DNA of 64,000 nucleotides from CAYNHF01 sp964397045 (GTDB lineage Bacteria > Actinomycetota > Acidimicrobiia > Spongiisociales > UBA5794): contig CAYNHF010000033.1 of NCBI GenBank assembly GCA_964397045.1, positions 159,779 through 223,778 of the forward strand, written 5' to 3'. Under the pieces are notes generated by a model. It worked only from the letters and a program-made list of their open reading frames with translations. It was not told where the DNA came from and did no database searches. Each line of letters begins with the position of its first letter. The stretch's first letter is position 1. Made by a program: the position numbers and the translations under genes. Below, piece by piece: positions 8,318 through 17,056 of this stretch.

Positions 8318-8323
8318 TACAAT
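8318..8323 (+). promoter_or_regulatory. Probable -10 element (TACAAT) for the purine nucleoside phosphorylase gene
   Basis: TACAAT lies 27 bp before the ATG at 8350. It is close to the sigma-70 -10 consensus in otherwise GC-rich DNA. No convincing -35 box is seen at 16-18 bp spacing. The implied leader is ~20 nt. Confidence 0.4.
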
Positions 8324-8349
8324 GGCGTTCGAAGCAACCGGGAGACGGC

Positions 8350-9177
8350 ATGGGCTACGACGAACTGAGCGAGGCAGCCGGACACATCCGCATCATCACC
8401 GGACGTGAGCACAGCGTCGCGGTGATTCTGGGCTCCGGTCTGAGTGACTACGCAACCGCCTATGACGACGCCATCGAAATGCCGTACACCACCATCCCCC
8501 ACTTTCCCGTGACTCAGGTCGAGGGACACACCGGAGCCATGTTCTCGGTGCCGGTCGGAGATGGATTCGCTCTGCTCTACGCAGGGCGAGTGCACACCTA
8601 CGAGGGATGGGATCTGAGCGACGTCGTGTTCGGGGTACGGGCGGCAGCGCTCGCCGGCTGCCACACGGTGATCCTCACCAACGCGGCTGGTGGCGTGAGT
8701 GAAGGCCTGGAACCGGGCGACCTGGTTGCCATTCGCGACCACCTGAACCTCGCGGCCCGAAACCCGCTCATGGGACCCAACGACGATCGTCTCGGACCCC
8801 GCTTTCCCGACATGAGTTCGACCTACGACGCCGGAGTTCGCGAAGCGATCGCCGAGGTGATGACCGCAGAAGGTATGGATTACAAAGAGGGTGTCTACGC
8901 GTGGTTCCTCGGCCCAACGTACGAGACACCCGCGGAGGTGCAAATGGCGAAGCGACTCGGAGCAGACCTCGTCGGCATGTCAACCGTCCCTGAGGCCGTT
9001 GCCCTCAACCACATGGGAGTGAGGATCGGTGGCATCTCGCTCGTCACCAACCTGGCCGCGGGAATCTCGACCACTCCGCTCAGCCACGACGAGGTCAAAG
9101 AAACGGCAGAACACGCTCGCAATCGTTTCACTCACTTGCTCGACGGTCTCCTGCCCCGGCTGACCGCCGTTCCGTAA
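8350..9177 (+). CDS. punA: Purine nucleoside phosphorylase, trimeric type
   Basis: A 275-residue enzyme of the trimeric PNP/MTAP family that splits (deoxy)inosine or guanosine with phosphate. Visible signatures are VILGSGLSDY (phosphate loop), the active-site histidines in VQVEGHTG and GRVHTYEGWD, LTNAAGGV, GPTYETPAEVQMAKRLG and the substrate-binding VGMSTVPEAVALNHMG. The start at 8350 (MGYDELSEAAGHI) gives the normal length. With upp and deoA it completes a local base-salvage set. Confidence 0.94.
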   Translation: MGYDELSEAAGHIRIITGREHSVAVILGSGLSDYATAYDDAIEMPYTTIPHFPVTQVEGHTGAMFSVPVGDGFALLYAGRVHTYEGWDLSDVVFGVRAAALAGCHTVILTNAAGGVSEGLEPGDLVAIRDHLNLAARNPLMGPNDDRLGPRFPDMSSTYDAGVREAIAEVMTAEGMDYKEGVYAWFLGPTYETPAEVQMAKRLGADLVGMSTVPEAVALNHMGVRIGGISLVTNLAAGISTTPLSHDEVKETAEHARNRFTHLLDGLLPRLTAVP

Positions 9178-9342
9178 GCGCAGGGTCCGACGGTGGGCCT
9201 GGATAACGAGCCGGCCCCCGGATCGATTCAACGACTCTGGTCAGGGCCCTAGGCTTCGGAGCCGCTATCTCGAGAGTTTCGCCTGGCCACCACCCACTCC
9301 AGTCCACGCATCGGCAGGCTGAGCCGATTCGAATTCACCGCG

Positions 9343-10530
9343 ATGATGTCGACCCTGATGGCGGCGGCGGCCTTGTCCATCGACCTCATGCTCCCCGCGT
9401 TCGGCCGCATCCGGGCCGATTTCGACGTACCTGAGGATTCCACCCGCGTCGGAGCCATCCTCACTTCGTTCTTCCTCGGCATGGCCCTGGCCCAAATCGT
9501 CTACGGACCCTTCGCCGACCGATTCGGCCGCAAACCCACGCTCTACGTGGGATTGGCCATCTACATCGTCGCCGCCCTCGCCTCAGCCGTGGCGCCGACG
9601 CTGGAACTCGTCATCCTGAGCCGGTTCGTGTGGGGGGTCGGCGCCGCATCTCCCCGCGTGGTGACGCTGTCCATCGTGCGAGATACCTTCGAGGGCGCAG
9701 CCATGGCGCGAGCCATGTCGTTCATCATGGCGGTGTTCCTGCTCGTCCCAATCTTCATGCCGGCGCTCGGCGCGGCGGTTCTGGAAGTCGCGAACTGGCG
9801 TTGGCTCTTCGTGATCGCAGCCGCGTTCGGTGTCGCCGTCGCTTTGTGGATGATCCGGCTGCCGGAGACACTCGACCCGGCCAACCGTATCGCGTTCAGC
9901 CCGCGAGCCGTCTACCAGGCAGGAAGGATCGTGGTCACGAATCGGGTGACGATGGGCTACACCATGGCGCGGATGTTCACCTTTGGCGCAATGCTCTCGT
10001 ACCTGGCAACTTCTGAACTCATCATTTCGACCGTCTACGGCAGGGCCGAGCTCTTCCCCGTCATATTTGGTCTCACGGCCGCCTTCATTGCCGTCGCCAT
10101 CCTCGCCAACGCAAAACTGGTGGGAATGCTGTCTATGGGTGTCATCGTGAGGGCCGCGTTCATCGCCTTCATATCGATGGCCACAGGGCTGACGCTGCTC
10201 GCATGGTCGGCAGACGGGATCCCCAATTTCTGGCTCTTCATGTTCCTGCTCGCGCTGGCGTTGGGCAGCTATGGGCTGATCATTCCCAATCTCAACACGC
10301 TCGCCATGGAGCCGATGGCGGCAATCGCCGGCACCGCGGCCGCCGTCACCGGAACGATCGGTGCCACGGGCGGCGCGATACTGGGGTTCGCGCTGGATCA
10401 GACTTTCGACGGAACGGTGCTGCCGCTTTCGCTCGGTCTCCTGGTCTACGGATCAATCGGCTTCGGATTCTCATCGTGGGCCAAGCGTGCCCCCGCTCCC
10501 AGCGCCGAAATCGCTCCGGCCAGGACCTGA
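9343..10530 (+). CDS. MFS drug transporter, Bcr/CflA type
   Basis: A 395-residue, ~12-helix major facilitator. The Bcr/CflA pattern is clear: SIDLMLPAFGRI in helix 1, then FLGMALAQIVYGPFADRFGRKP, the motif A loop between helices 2 and 3. It is probably an H+-coupled exporter; the substrate is unknown. The first ATG (9343) falls inside helix 1. The upstream codons (LSRFEFTA) look like the genuine N-terminus of this family, but contain no ATG, GTG or TTG after the stop at 9250. Translation may therefore begin at 9343 or at a rare CTG (e.g. 9319). Confidence 0.88.
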   Translation: MMSTLMAAAALSIDLMLPAFGRIRADFDVPEDSTRVGAILTSFFLGMALAQIVYGPFADRFGRKPTLYVGLAIYIVAALASAVAPTLELVILSRFVWGVGAASPRVVTLSIVRDTFEGAAMARAMSFIMAVFLLVPIFMPALGAAVLEVANWRWLFVIAAAFGVAVALWMIRLPETLDPANRIAFSPRAVYQAGRIVVTNRVTMGYTMARMFTFGAMLSYLATSELIISTVYGRAELFPVIFGLTAAFIAVAILANAKLVGMLSMGVIVRAAFIAFISMATGLTLLAWSADGIPNFWLFMFLLALALGSYGLIIPNLNTLAMEPMAAIAGTAAAVTGTIGATGGAILGFALDQTFDGTVLPLSLGLLVYGSIGFGFSSWAKRAPAPSAEIAPART

Positions 10531-10547
10531 CGAACTGAAGTTGCGGC

Positions 10548-11177
10548 TCAGACCGTGAAGCTCTGGCCCGGTTCCAGACCTACGACCTCGATTCCGGCTG
10601 CCCCCAGCACGTTGGAAGCAAGACTCGTGACCCAGCCTCTTCCGGACTTGCTGAGATAGAAGTCATGGGTCGGGACCACCATCCGGGGACCGAGCCTTTT
10701 GGCGAACTCGACCGAAGCAGTCATCGAACCCCATGGGGCGAGCAACGCCAGTGCCATGACGGGCGCCGTCTCCGTGGGCTCGTAACTGTCACCGGGATGG
10801 GTCAGGATGCCATCGATGGTCCAGCTCCGATTGGGCAGAGTCGCCCCGGTGGGAAGCATCTCGTGAGTGACGTCCTCGAAGGAGGTCCCGGTCGCGGAGG
10901 TGGTGACGGCCTCGATGTCGGCTCGGGCCAGCATGGCTGCCGTTGATTCGTTGGTGTGGACGGTGACATCGGTGCCACGATCCACAAGCCACTGAACGAA
11001 GTCGAGATTGACGTGATCGCCGTGCTCGTGAGTGACGAGCACCCGCGAGATATCTCCGATCGACCCGAGGTCGATGCCGTCCCAGGTGTACGCGAAGCCT
11101 CCAGGGTCGATCAGGGTGCTGCCTTCGTCTGTGGCGACAACTAGGCATGAATCTGCGATGCGTGTAATGGTGGTCAT
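10548..11177 (-). CDS. Metallo-beta-lactamase-fold metal-dependent hydrolase (UlaG-like)
   Basis: A 209-residue protein with THEHGDHVN as the di-metal HxHxDH motif, an N-terminal CLVVATDEGSTLIDPGG, and later HPGDSYEPTE and VVPTHDFY as further ligand positions. It belongs to the UlaG-like branch of small metal-dependent hydrolases. The substrate is unknown. A hairpin followed by a T-run on its own strand lies 91 bp upstream of the ATG, suggesting an attenuated leader. It is divergent from the MscS gene. Confidence 0.85.
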   Translation of the reverse strand: MTTITRIADSCLVVATDEGSTLIDPGGFAYTWDGIDLGSIGDISRVLVTHEHGDHVNLDFVQWLVDRGTDVTVHTNESTAAMLARADIEAVTTSATGTSFEDVTHEMLPTGATLPNRSWTIDGILTHPGDSYEPTETAPVMALALLAPWGSMTASVEFAKRLGPRMVVPTHDFYLSKSGRGWVTSLASNVLGAAGIEVVGLEPGQSFTV

Positions 11178-11503
11178 GCTCCGACGTTAGCGATTCGCCG
11201 TCTGCGCATGAACGCCACGCCGGAATGTGACAACCGCATCGAGGCCTATCGGCATTCGACCGCCGCCAAAAAAGTGCCAAACGGCACTATCCACCAACCG
11301 AGCATTTCTGCACGCTACCAGGGCAAATACAGCGAAGCCCCTGCGGCGCCGAGCATCGGGTCCGATAGACCCGCACCACATTTAAGTGGAAACATTGGAC
11401 GCCCACCGGGGGCTTCGCCCCGTCCGGGCTCTTGCCGGGTTCCTCCGCCCAGTCCACCGAGGGTCGTTGGGATTCGCGCTCGCCGGTGCCAGAGTTCGTA
11501 CCC
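11178..11503. other. Intergenic region between the hydrolase and MscS genes
   Basis: No credible ORF is seen. Read on the minus strand, the region contains a series of hairpins ending in an intrinsic-terminator-like structure, annotated separately. The last ~110 bp before the MscS ATG is GC-rich with no clear promoter. Confidence 0.6.
11268..11389 (-). ncRNA. Candidate structured leader or small RNA ending in an intrinsic terminator
   Basis: On the minus strand the order is a CCAC-TTAAAT-GTGG-type hairpin (11376-11389), GGGTC-TATCG-GACCC (11358-11372), a variable middle section, then GTGCC-GTTT-GGCAC followed directly by TTTTTT (11287-11268). A hairpin plus T6 run is rare in this GC-rich DNA. 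It lies between two divergent genes, 91 bp upstream of the hydrolase start on the same strand. It could be a short sRNA or a riboswitch/attenuator. No known class is recognised. Confidence 0.4.
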
Positions 11504-12394
11504 ATGACATCCGTCTTGGCACAAATACTCCCGACCGGCGATCTCAGCAGCGTCGTGGACGCATCCGAACTGACCCTGTGGGACATCATCGCCTCGGTAG
11601 TCGTCCTCCTTCTCGGCTACCTGCTGGCGCGATGGGGGCGTCGCGCCACTCGGAGATTCGTCGGACGCATCGACGAGATGCCGGAGACCATCTCCGACCT
11701 CGCCGGCTCCATCGTCTTCTGGCTCGTGATTGCCATGGCAGGCGTGTTTGCGCTTTCGATCCTCGGGTTCGACACCGCGCCGGTCGTTCTCCTGCTGCTG
11801 TTCGTCGTCATCATCCTGGCGCTCTCGGGCCGAACCTTGTTCGAGAACTACGGCGCCGGCCTGATCCTCCAGGTCCGCTCTCCGTTTGAGCCAGGCGATC
11901 AGATCCAGAGCGTCGATCAGACGGGCGCGGTTCACGAGATAAACGGCCGAACAGTCGTCCTCCACACGATGGACGGCAGGGAGGTGCACCTGCCCAACAA
12001 GTCGGTCATCGATAACCCGATCGTGAACCTGACGCGGCGGGGCCGACGTCGGTCTCGCCTCGACGTCGGCGTGGCGTACGACACCGACCTCGGCCGAGCG
12101 CAACAGGTGCTTCGTAGCGCGGTTACCGGCGTCGATGGAGTGCTCGATGACCCGGCCTGCGAGGTATATGTCACCGAGTTCGACGACTCCGCCATCAACT
12201 TTGCCGTCCGCTACTGGCACGAACCCGCCATCCGCGAGGGCTACGTCGTCACGGACGAGGTTGCCAGGGCGATTGACGATGCCTTCGAAGCGGCCGGCAT
12301 CGTGATTGCGTTCCCGCAGGCAACGCTGTGGTGGGGGGACCCACCAAACGCCGACCCTGCGCTGCACCCGAAGCCGAATCCGCCTACCAACTGA
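11504..12394 (+). CDS. MscS family mechanosensitive ion channel
   Basis: A 296-residue membrane protein. Helices are seen at about residues 20-42 (TLWDIIASVVVLLLGYLLA), 65-85 and 87-110 (pore-lining region, ending in LSGRTLFENYGAGLILQ). The beta domain has PFEPGDQIQ and HTMDGREVHLPNKSVIDNPIVN, the MscS family signature, then an alpha/beta C-terminal domain with AFEAAGIVIAFPQ. It would release osmolytes on membrane tension. The start MTSVLAQILPTG is chosen over the longer frame from 11432. Confidence 0.92.
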   Translation: MTSVLAQILPTGDLSSVVDASELTLWDIIASVVVLLLGYLLARWGRRATRRFVGRIDEMPETISDLAGSIVFWLVIAMAGVFALSILGFDTAPVVLLLLFVVIILALSGRTLFENYGAGLILQVRSPFEPGDQIQSVDQTGAVHEINGRTVVLHTMDGREVHLPNKSVIDNPIVNLTRRGRRRSRLDVGVAYDTDLGRAQQVLRSAVTGVDGVLDDPACEVYVTEFDDSAINFAVRYWHEPAIREGYVVTDEVARAIDDAFEAAGIVIAFPQATLWWGDPPNADPALHPKPNPPTN

Positions 12395-12661
12395 CCCGCT
12401 CCCGCTTTCGGGTCGCTGCTTCCCGCTTCCCGCTTGGTGCACGTCGCCTTCTGCTGTCGGGTGAGCTTCCGCATGGTCTCCGAGGCCATCCTCCCTCTCG
12501 CTCTACCTCGCTTGGCCGGTCCGCGGCCCACGCGACCCGCGTCGCCGGCCAAGGAGAGCCTGGTTGGGATTCGTCAGCAAGCGCGGAACGCGAGCCAGGC
12601 TCCCCGGCAACACCAGTGGGGAACCTGTGCTCGTGACCGCGCTTGTCCGACGACCCGATCC

Positions 12662-12877
12662 TCAGGCGCGACCGGGGCGACTCAAGCTGACGTAGCTCGC
12701 GTCTGGGACGAACCGCACGCCGAGGTGGATGAGTGACATCCCGAAGCGTTCCTTCACCCCGGGAGATGGGCCGTGGCGTTGCGCCGTGGCACGCCGGCGG
12801 GCGCGATCGACTCCCAACTCCTCATCTCGTCGTTCGATGTACGTGGTTGCCAGGTCGATGTGAAATTGGCCCTGCAT
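12662..12877 (-). CDS. Small hypothetical protein downstream of the ArsR-type regulator
   Basis: A 71-residue protein, MQGQFHIDLATTYIERRDEEL onward, rich in Arg and Glu, with no transmembrane segment or Cys. The ATG follows the regulator stop by one base (TGAGATG), so it is probably translated by coupling. An N-terminal amphipathic helix is likely. I do not recognise a family. Confidence 0.5.
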   Translation of the reverse strand: MQGQFHIDLATTYIERRDEELGVDRARRRATAQRHGPSPGVKERFGMSLIHLGVRFVPDASYVSLSRPGRA

Positions 12878-12878
12878 C

Positions 12879-13985
12879 TCAAACCTCCTCAGTGGTCAAG
12901 CTTTCGGCAGTGGATGGTGTCAAGTAGGCATCGAGCAGCCGGGATGTCTCCGGGAGCCCGTCGCGGCGCAGGCTGTAGCGCTTGTCCGTATCGCTGATGA
13001 TGATGCGCACCAACCCGGCACTGCGCAGCAGTCTCAGATGGTGATGTGTCGTCGATTTCGCGAGATCGACTCGATCGGCAATCTCCTTCAAGCCGAGATC
13101 GCCATCGGCGAGGATGCTCAGGATGCGCAACCGCTTCTCGTCGCCGAGCGCCTTGTAGGTCTCGACCAGGTACGCGGGCGGTGCGGTCGGGTCGGCGTTG
13201 AGGTGTTCGTCGCTCACGGAATACACGAAGATGCGAAGTGAGCCGTGCTCGGTGATGACAACCCACGGCCGCAGCACGATGGAGGGGATGAGCAGAACGC
13301 CGGACACGTGAGGCTGCATCTCGAACGCGACCCCGTTGGTGGCGGTCTCGATGAGCCGGTCGGCCGACATCGTGGCCAAGAGGGTCCGTTTTTCCGCGGC
13401 GTCTCGCTGGAGCACCTGCAATGTCTCAGGAGCATGCGCCAGGACCTCCTTATCGAGGCGCTCGAGTACGTCTGCCATCAGCTCTCGGGTCGTTTCCGGC
13501 GCCACCTCGAGCCAGCTCTTCAGTCCGTCGGCGTACTTGCCCGCTGCCAGCAGCTCATCGAGTGCTTCAGTGTTGCCCTTGGCGACTCTTGCCGTCAGTT
13601 CTGGGTCGAATCCCCGCGAAGGACGGATTCCGGCATTCTGCATCACCAGCGTGCGGAGCTCGACGGGGTCCATCGCCCGGATGAGATCGACGACGGCGGA
13701 CACCGTCCGGGGTTGCGGGAGCTCGTGCACGAGACCCACCAATGCAAGCCAGGTCTCTCCGCATCCGCTGAGACCGTCGAGCAGCTTCTTCAACTCTGAG
13801 GATGCGAACTGATCGACCAGTTCGATGAGCTTCGAAGACTCTTCGTATTCACCATGGGCGTCCTGGCCGCTCTGGATAACAAACAGCGACATCAGCAGCT
13901 CGTAGGCGGGCGAAACATCAATCTCGATACGGATTTCGGTGTCGTCGTCGGTGAAATCCCGTACCATCGGCCCCGAAACCGTCAT
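12879..13985 (-). CDS. ArsR-type winged-helix transcriptional regulator with large N-terminal domain
   Basis: A 368-residue protein. The C-terminal ~90 residues are an ArsR winged helix: YKALGDEKRLRILSILADG, LKEIADRVDLAKSTTHHHLRLL (recognition helix), then the wing LVRIIISDTDKRYSLR. No ArsR-type metal-binding Cys pair is seen. The ~275-residue N-terminal part resembles the helical region of DUF5937-like actinobacterial regulators and may sense a ligand. A sigma-70-type promoter and an overlapping palindrome lie upstream, suggesting autoregulation. Confidence 0.85.
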   Translation of the reverse strand: MTVSGPMVRDFTDDDTEIRIEIDVSPAYELLMSLFVIQSGQDAHGEYEESSKLIELVDQFASSELKKLLDGLSGCGETWLALVGLVHELPQPRTVSAVVDLIRAMDPVELRTLVMQNAGIRPSRGFDPELTARVAKGNTEALDELLAAGKYADGLKSWLEVAPETTRELMADVLERLDKEVLAHAPETLQVLQRDAAEKRTLLATMSADRLIETATNGVAFEMQPHVSGVLLIPSIVLRPWVVITEHGSLRIFVYSVSDEHLNADPTAPPAYLVETYKALGDEKRLRILSILADGDLGLKEIADRVDLAKSTTHHHLRLLRSAGLVRIIISDTDKRYSLRRDGLPETSRLLDAYLTPSTAESLTTEEV

Positions 13986-14012
13986 TGGCCTCTCCTCGGT
14001 AGACTGTTCGAT

Positions 14013-14025
14013 GTATTTCGAATAC
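14013..14025. promoter_or_regulatory. Palindromic operator candidate for the ArsR-type regulator
   Basis: GTATT-TCG-AATAC has perfect 5-bp arms and overlaps the -10 box and expected start site of the regulator's promoter. A related sequence (GGTATCTATCGAAC) occurs ~50 bp further upstream. Binding here would block transcription. Autoregulation is inferred. Confidence 0.5.
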
Positions 14026-14050
14026 TATGTCAATGTGCGATCGATGTCAA
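14022..14050 (-). promoter_or_regulatory. Sigma-70-type promoter of the ArsR-type regulator
   Basis: On the minus strand, a perfect -35 box TTGACA (14050-14045) is followed by a 17-bp spacer and a -10 box TAGTAT (14027-14022). The surrounding ~70 bp is clearly AT-richer than the rest of the window. The start codon is ~37 bp downstream of the -10 box. Confidence 0.75.
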
Positions 14051-14156
14051 CAATCCATTCGGTATCTATCGAACGCCATGGGATGACTGACCTGGGGCAG
14101 GCTGCAGACCAGCGCGTAAGGCTGATCGCGCCGTGAGACGCGTCATCACACCATCA

Positions 14157-14189
14157 GAGAAGGCCCCATCGGGTCGACGGGGCCTTCTC
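14157..14189 (-). terminator. Strong hairpin terminator after the YegP-like gene
   Basis: GAGAAGGCCCC (14157-14167) and GGGGCCTTCTC (14179-14189) form a perfect 11-bp stem with an 11-nt loop, 33 bp past the stop of the minus-strand DUF1508 gene. There is no T-run, which is common for terminators in high-GC actinobacteria. Confidence 0.7.
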
Positions 14190-14221
14190 GCGAACTATCG
14201 GAGTGTGAGTCGGTCTTTCTG

Positions 14222-14398
14222 CTACTTCTCTTCGATGGGTCCGTCGTAGGAACCGGCCAACAGCTTCTCGAGCGTGGAACGAGCCGAACTCTTGGCCGAA
14301 TACCCCTGGCTTTGCGCCACGATCTGACCGTTCGAAGCCTTCACCCGAAAGGCCCACTTCCCGTTCTTCTGCCGGTACAACTCACCTTTGCCTGCCAT
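14222..14398 (-). CDS. DUF1508 / YegP-like small protein
   Basis: A 58-residue protein MAGKGELYRQKNGKWAFRVK with the DUF1508 pattern: a K/E-x-Y-x-D/Q-x-x-G-x-W/Y-R-F-R strand pair, then NGQIVAQSQGYSAKSSARSTLE. These are very small beta-hairpin proteins of unknown role, found singly or as tandem domains. The start MAGKG is chosen over the longer frame. It is followed by a strong hairpin terminator. Confidence 0.85.
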   Translation of the reverse strand: MAGKGELYRQKNGKWAFRVKASNGQIVAQSQGYSAKSSARSTLEKLLAGSYDGPIEEK

Positions 14399-14500
14399 GG
14401 CGTCTCGTCCCCTTCTCGGTGGCAACTCGGGGCACGATAGCGCAGACAGGCGCATGGTCCGTGTACCCGGGCGGCCAATCGACGGATCGGGGGCCCGCGG

Positions 14501-15748
14501 TCACACCAGAAGCGAAAGCCCGGAAGACTCGAGCGCTTCGCCATCAATCGTCACGGCCAGTTCCGACGCGGCGCCGCGCAACGCGGCCTCGACCTCTTCT
14601 GGTGTGGCCCCCGACGCAAAAACGAACCCGAGATATCGGTCGCCCTCCGGCAGCGCAAGCACCTTCCGACCGATCGGAATCGTGATCTGCACATCGTCGA
14701 TCCCACCATGGCCCTTCACCTGTTCGACTCCTTCCACCCCGGTGAGTACCCCCGAAGCCGGGATCGGCAGCATCAGGACACCGGAAGAGGCCCTCGCAGG
14801 CTGTGGGTTCCCGATAGAGTCGCCGAACGCAGCCCTCAACACCACAACTTCGAGCGACTCTCCCAGCAGGCCGAACGTGAGCGACCGTCCGCAAAGGCCT
14901 CCAATCGATCGGGCCGCCACCTCGAGCACGCGGATCTCGTCATCCGGAGTCAGCCTCACCTCGGCATGAATCGGACCCGCGACCATGCCCAGCGCTCTCA
15001 GCGCCAGCCGCACAGCTTCGATCGCACCTTCCTGGGTCTCCGAACTCCACCGCGAAGGCGTCACGAACAAGGTCTCTTCGAAGAACGGGCCTTCCAGCGG
15101 ATCCGGCTTGTCGATCGCAGCCAGCACCACCAATTCACCTTCGTGCAAGACCCCTTCGATGACCATCTCGCGGCCCGGAACGTATCCCTCGACCAGTAAC
15201 ACCTCGTCCGGATTCTCTCCGGCGTCGACGAGAATCCGCCGAATCCGCTGCTCTACCTGTTCGACGCGCTGCGCCCCATCGAGCCGGATCACCCCCCGAC
15301 TCGCAGTGAGACCGAGTGGCTTCACGACCACCGGATACCCGACGGCGGCAGCCGTCGCACCAAGCTCGCCGGATGCCGCTACCCCATAATCGGGCTGGGG
15401 AACGCCGCCGGCCGCCAGCAGTGAGCGCATCACCAGCTTGTTCCTGGTGGCCGCCACCCCGGCCGGCCGACTATGGGGCAGCTGCAACAGAGCCGAGGCG
15501 GCTGCGGCGACTTCTACTCCCTCGTCCTCGATCGCGACCACGGCGCCTGCTTCCGGAACCTCAACCGCGATCTTCGCCGCCGCTCCATCCGGCAACGCGA
15601 GGTCAACCTCGAGATGGCGCACCCCTCCCGCGAGCGGCAGTTCGGCGTCGGTAGCGACTACGAGTTCAATTCGCAGCGCGGCAGCCGCCTTGACAAAGTC
15701 GGCTACGCGATAGCTCTCGCAGCTGGCAACGATCACGGCGGTACGCAT
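14501..15748 (-). CDS. ATP-grasp domain ligase
   Basis: A 415-residue carboxylate-amine/thiol ligase-type protein. A Rossmann-like N-terminus (AVIVASCESYRVADFVKAA) precedes the ATP-grasp fold: TRNKLVMRSLLAAGGVPQPDY, GYPVVVKPLGLTASRGVIRL (ATP-binding Lys and loop), LVEGYVPGREMVIEGVLH, and the metal-binding AGPIHAEVRLTPDDEIRVLEVAARSIGG. This resembles the peptide-ligase-like ATP-grasp group. The product is unknown. It is divergent from the nfuA-like gene. Confidence 0.85.
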   Translation of the reverse strand: MRTAVIVASCESYRVADFVKAAAALRIELVVATDAELPLAGGVRHLEVDLALPDGAAAKIAVEVPEAGAVVAIEDEGVEVAAAASALLQLPHSRPAGVAATRNKLVMRSLLAAGGVPQPDYGVAASGELGATAAAVGYPVVVKPLGLTASRGVIRLDGAQRVEQVEQRIRRILVDAGENPDEVLLVEGYVPGREMVIEGVLHEGELVVLAAIDKPDPLEGPFFEETLFVTPSRWSSETQEGAIEAVRLALRALGMVAGPIHAEVRLTPDDEIRVLEVAARSIGGLCGRSLTFGLLGESLEVVVLRAAFGDSIGNPQPARASSGVLMLPIPASGVLTGVEGVEQVKGHGGIDDVQITIPIGRKVLALPEGDRYLGFVFASGATPEEVEAALRGAASELAVTIDGEALESSGLSLLV

Positions 15749-15802
15749 CCGTCCATGATCGCGCAGGGCCCATCGCTACCTGAACTGCCGTAGCATGCAG
15801 CA

Positions 15803-16438
15803 ATGCCCGAGACCTCGAAGCCCATCGTCACGATCGACGCCAAGGCCCTGCCCCTCCTTCTCGACGTCCGTTCTCGCGAGTCCGACGCAGAAGACTTGGG
15901 CCTCGTGATCAGCGTGTCTGGCGTCGCAGGTGACACCTACACCTACGAGATGGCATTCATGCGAGTCGACCACGCCCGGCCGGGCGACCACGTCGACGGC
16001 AGCCAAACCCTGCCGCTCATCATTCCTGCAGCCGACATCGGAACGCTTTCTGGCGCCAGCCTGGAGATGTCGCGCAACCTGCTCGAGCCCGGGCTGACCA
16101 TCACGAACCCGAATTCGCCGAGTCCCGCAATCTCGGCCGAGCATGTCGCCGCCGAGTTGACCGGGTCGGTTGCCGAACGCGTCGTGGCCATCGTCGATCA
16201 GGCGATCAACCCTGCGATCGCTTCTCACGGAGGCGTCGTCGAAGTGGTGGCAGTCGAGGACAGCACCGTGTACGTCCGGATGGGTGGCGGATGTCAGGGG
16301 TGTGGGATGGCATCGGTCACCCTGACCCAGGGCATCGAGTCGACTATCACCCAGACGGTTCCTGAGATATCCAAGGTAGTAGACGTCACCGACCATGCCG
16401 GTGGGACCAACCCCTACTACGAGCAGGCCAAGAAGTAG
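15803..16438 (+). CDS. nfuA: NfuA-like Fe-S cluster carrier protein
   Basis: A 211-residue protein. The N-terminal ~100 residues are an A-type (HesB-like) fold lacking the usual Cys ligands, as in NfuA. The C-terminal NifU domain has ASHGGVVEVVAVEDSTVYVR and the cluster-binding CxxC in MGGGCQGCGMASVTL. NfuA receives [4Fe-4S] clusters and passes them to client enzymes. The radical-SAM enzyme at 51.4 kb is a possible distant client, which is speculation. Confidence 0.88.
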   Translation: MPETSKPIVTIDAKALPLLLDVRSRESDAEDLGLVISVSGVAGDTYTYEMAFMRVDHARPGDHVDGSQTLPLIIPAADIGTLSGASLEMSRNLLEPGLTITNPNSPSPAISAEHVAAELTGSVAERVVAIVDQAINPAIASHGGVVEVVAVEDSTVYVRMGGGCQGCGMASVTLTQGIESTITQTVPEISKVVDVTDHAGGTNPYYEQAKK

Positions 16439-16465
16439 CCGGACCGATCTGAGTCGGGTCGGCGA

Positions 16466-17056
16466 TCAGCCGTTGCCGCGCTTGCCCTTCTTGTTCTTGC
16501 CCTTGGCTTTTCCATTGCCGCGAGGCTCGAGCGTCTCGTCTTCTTCGCCGACTGCTTCTACATATTCGCCGTCATCATCGGCCCATGGTTTGCCGAGGTC
16601 GGACTGCGCTATCTCGCGTACCCAGTGGCCCTTAGGCCCGTAGGTGGCTTTGTCGTAATCCTCTTTGAGCGAGTGAACGAATCCACTCACGAAGGACCCG
16701 TGCGTCAGCTTGCCATTGTGGGCAATGAGGTCGACGACCCGGCACTCGGGAAGCTCGCCTTCGACTTCCTCAACCAGGGTGGCTTCTTCGCCTCCCTCGC
16801 CCTCCGGCTCGGCGGGTGCACAGTCAGGGATCTCGGTGGGGTCATCGGTTGGCAACCAGTAGATGAGCTGCATCGCAACTTCGTCGTACCAGAACCAGCT
16901 GTCTACGACGTCTTCGGCAACTTCCTCTTCAGTGGCTTCCGCTTCAGTGGCAGCCTCACCCGTGGGTTCGCCCTCGGCCTCGGTGGCAGCTGCGACTCCG
17001 GCCACAGACAGCGCCATCACTGTTACGAGGACCAGGACGCGAATTCGACGGGTCAT
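16466..17056 (-). CDS. Secreted acidic protein of unknown function
   Basis: A 196-residue protein. The N-terminal MTRRIRVLVLVTVMALSVAG is a signal peptide, followed by a very acidic linker (~30-65, EATEEEVAEDVV). The conserved-looking core contains DSWFWYDEVAMQLIYWLP, then two Cys (PDCAPAEP and PECRVVDLIAHNGKLTHGSFVSGFVHSLKE, split here only for naming). The C-terminus is Lys/Gly/Asn-rich (GNGKAKGKNKKGKRG), probably contacting the wall or nucleic acid. No family is recognised. The start at 17056 is chosen for the signal peptide. Confidence 0.7.
   Translation of the reverse strand: MTRRIRVLVLVTVMALSVAGVAAATEAEGEPTGEAATEAEATEEEVAEDVVDSWFWYDEVAMQLIYWLPTDDPTEIPDCAPAEPEGEGGEEATLVEEVEGELPECRVVDLIAHNGKLTHGSFVSGFVHSLKEDYDKATYGPKGHWVREIAQSDLGKPWADDDGEYVEAVGEEDETLEPRGNGKAKGKNKKGKRGNG

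Noticed and set aside
12241..12552. 103-codon minus-strand frame after the MscS gene
   Set aside because: Half of it overlaps the MscS C-terminus and the remainder is basic low-complexity sequence without an RBS.
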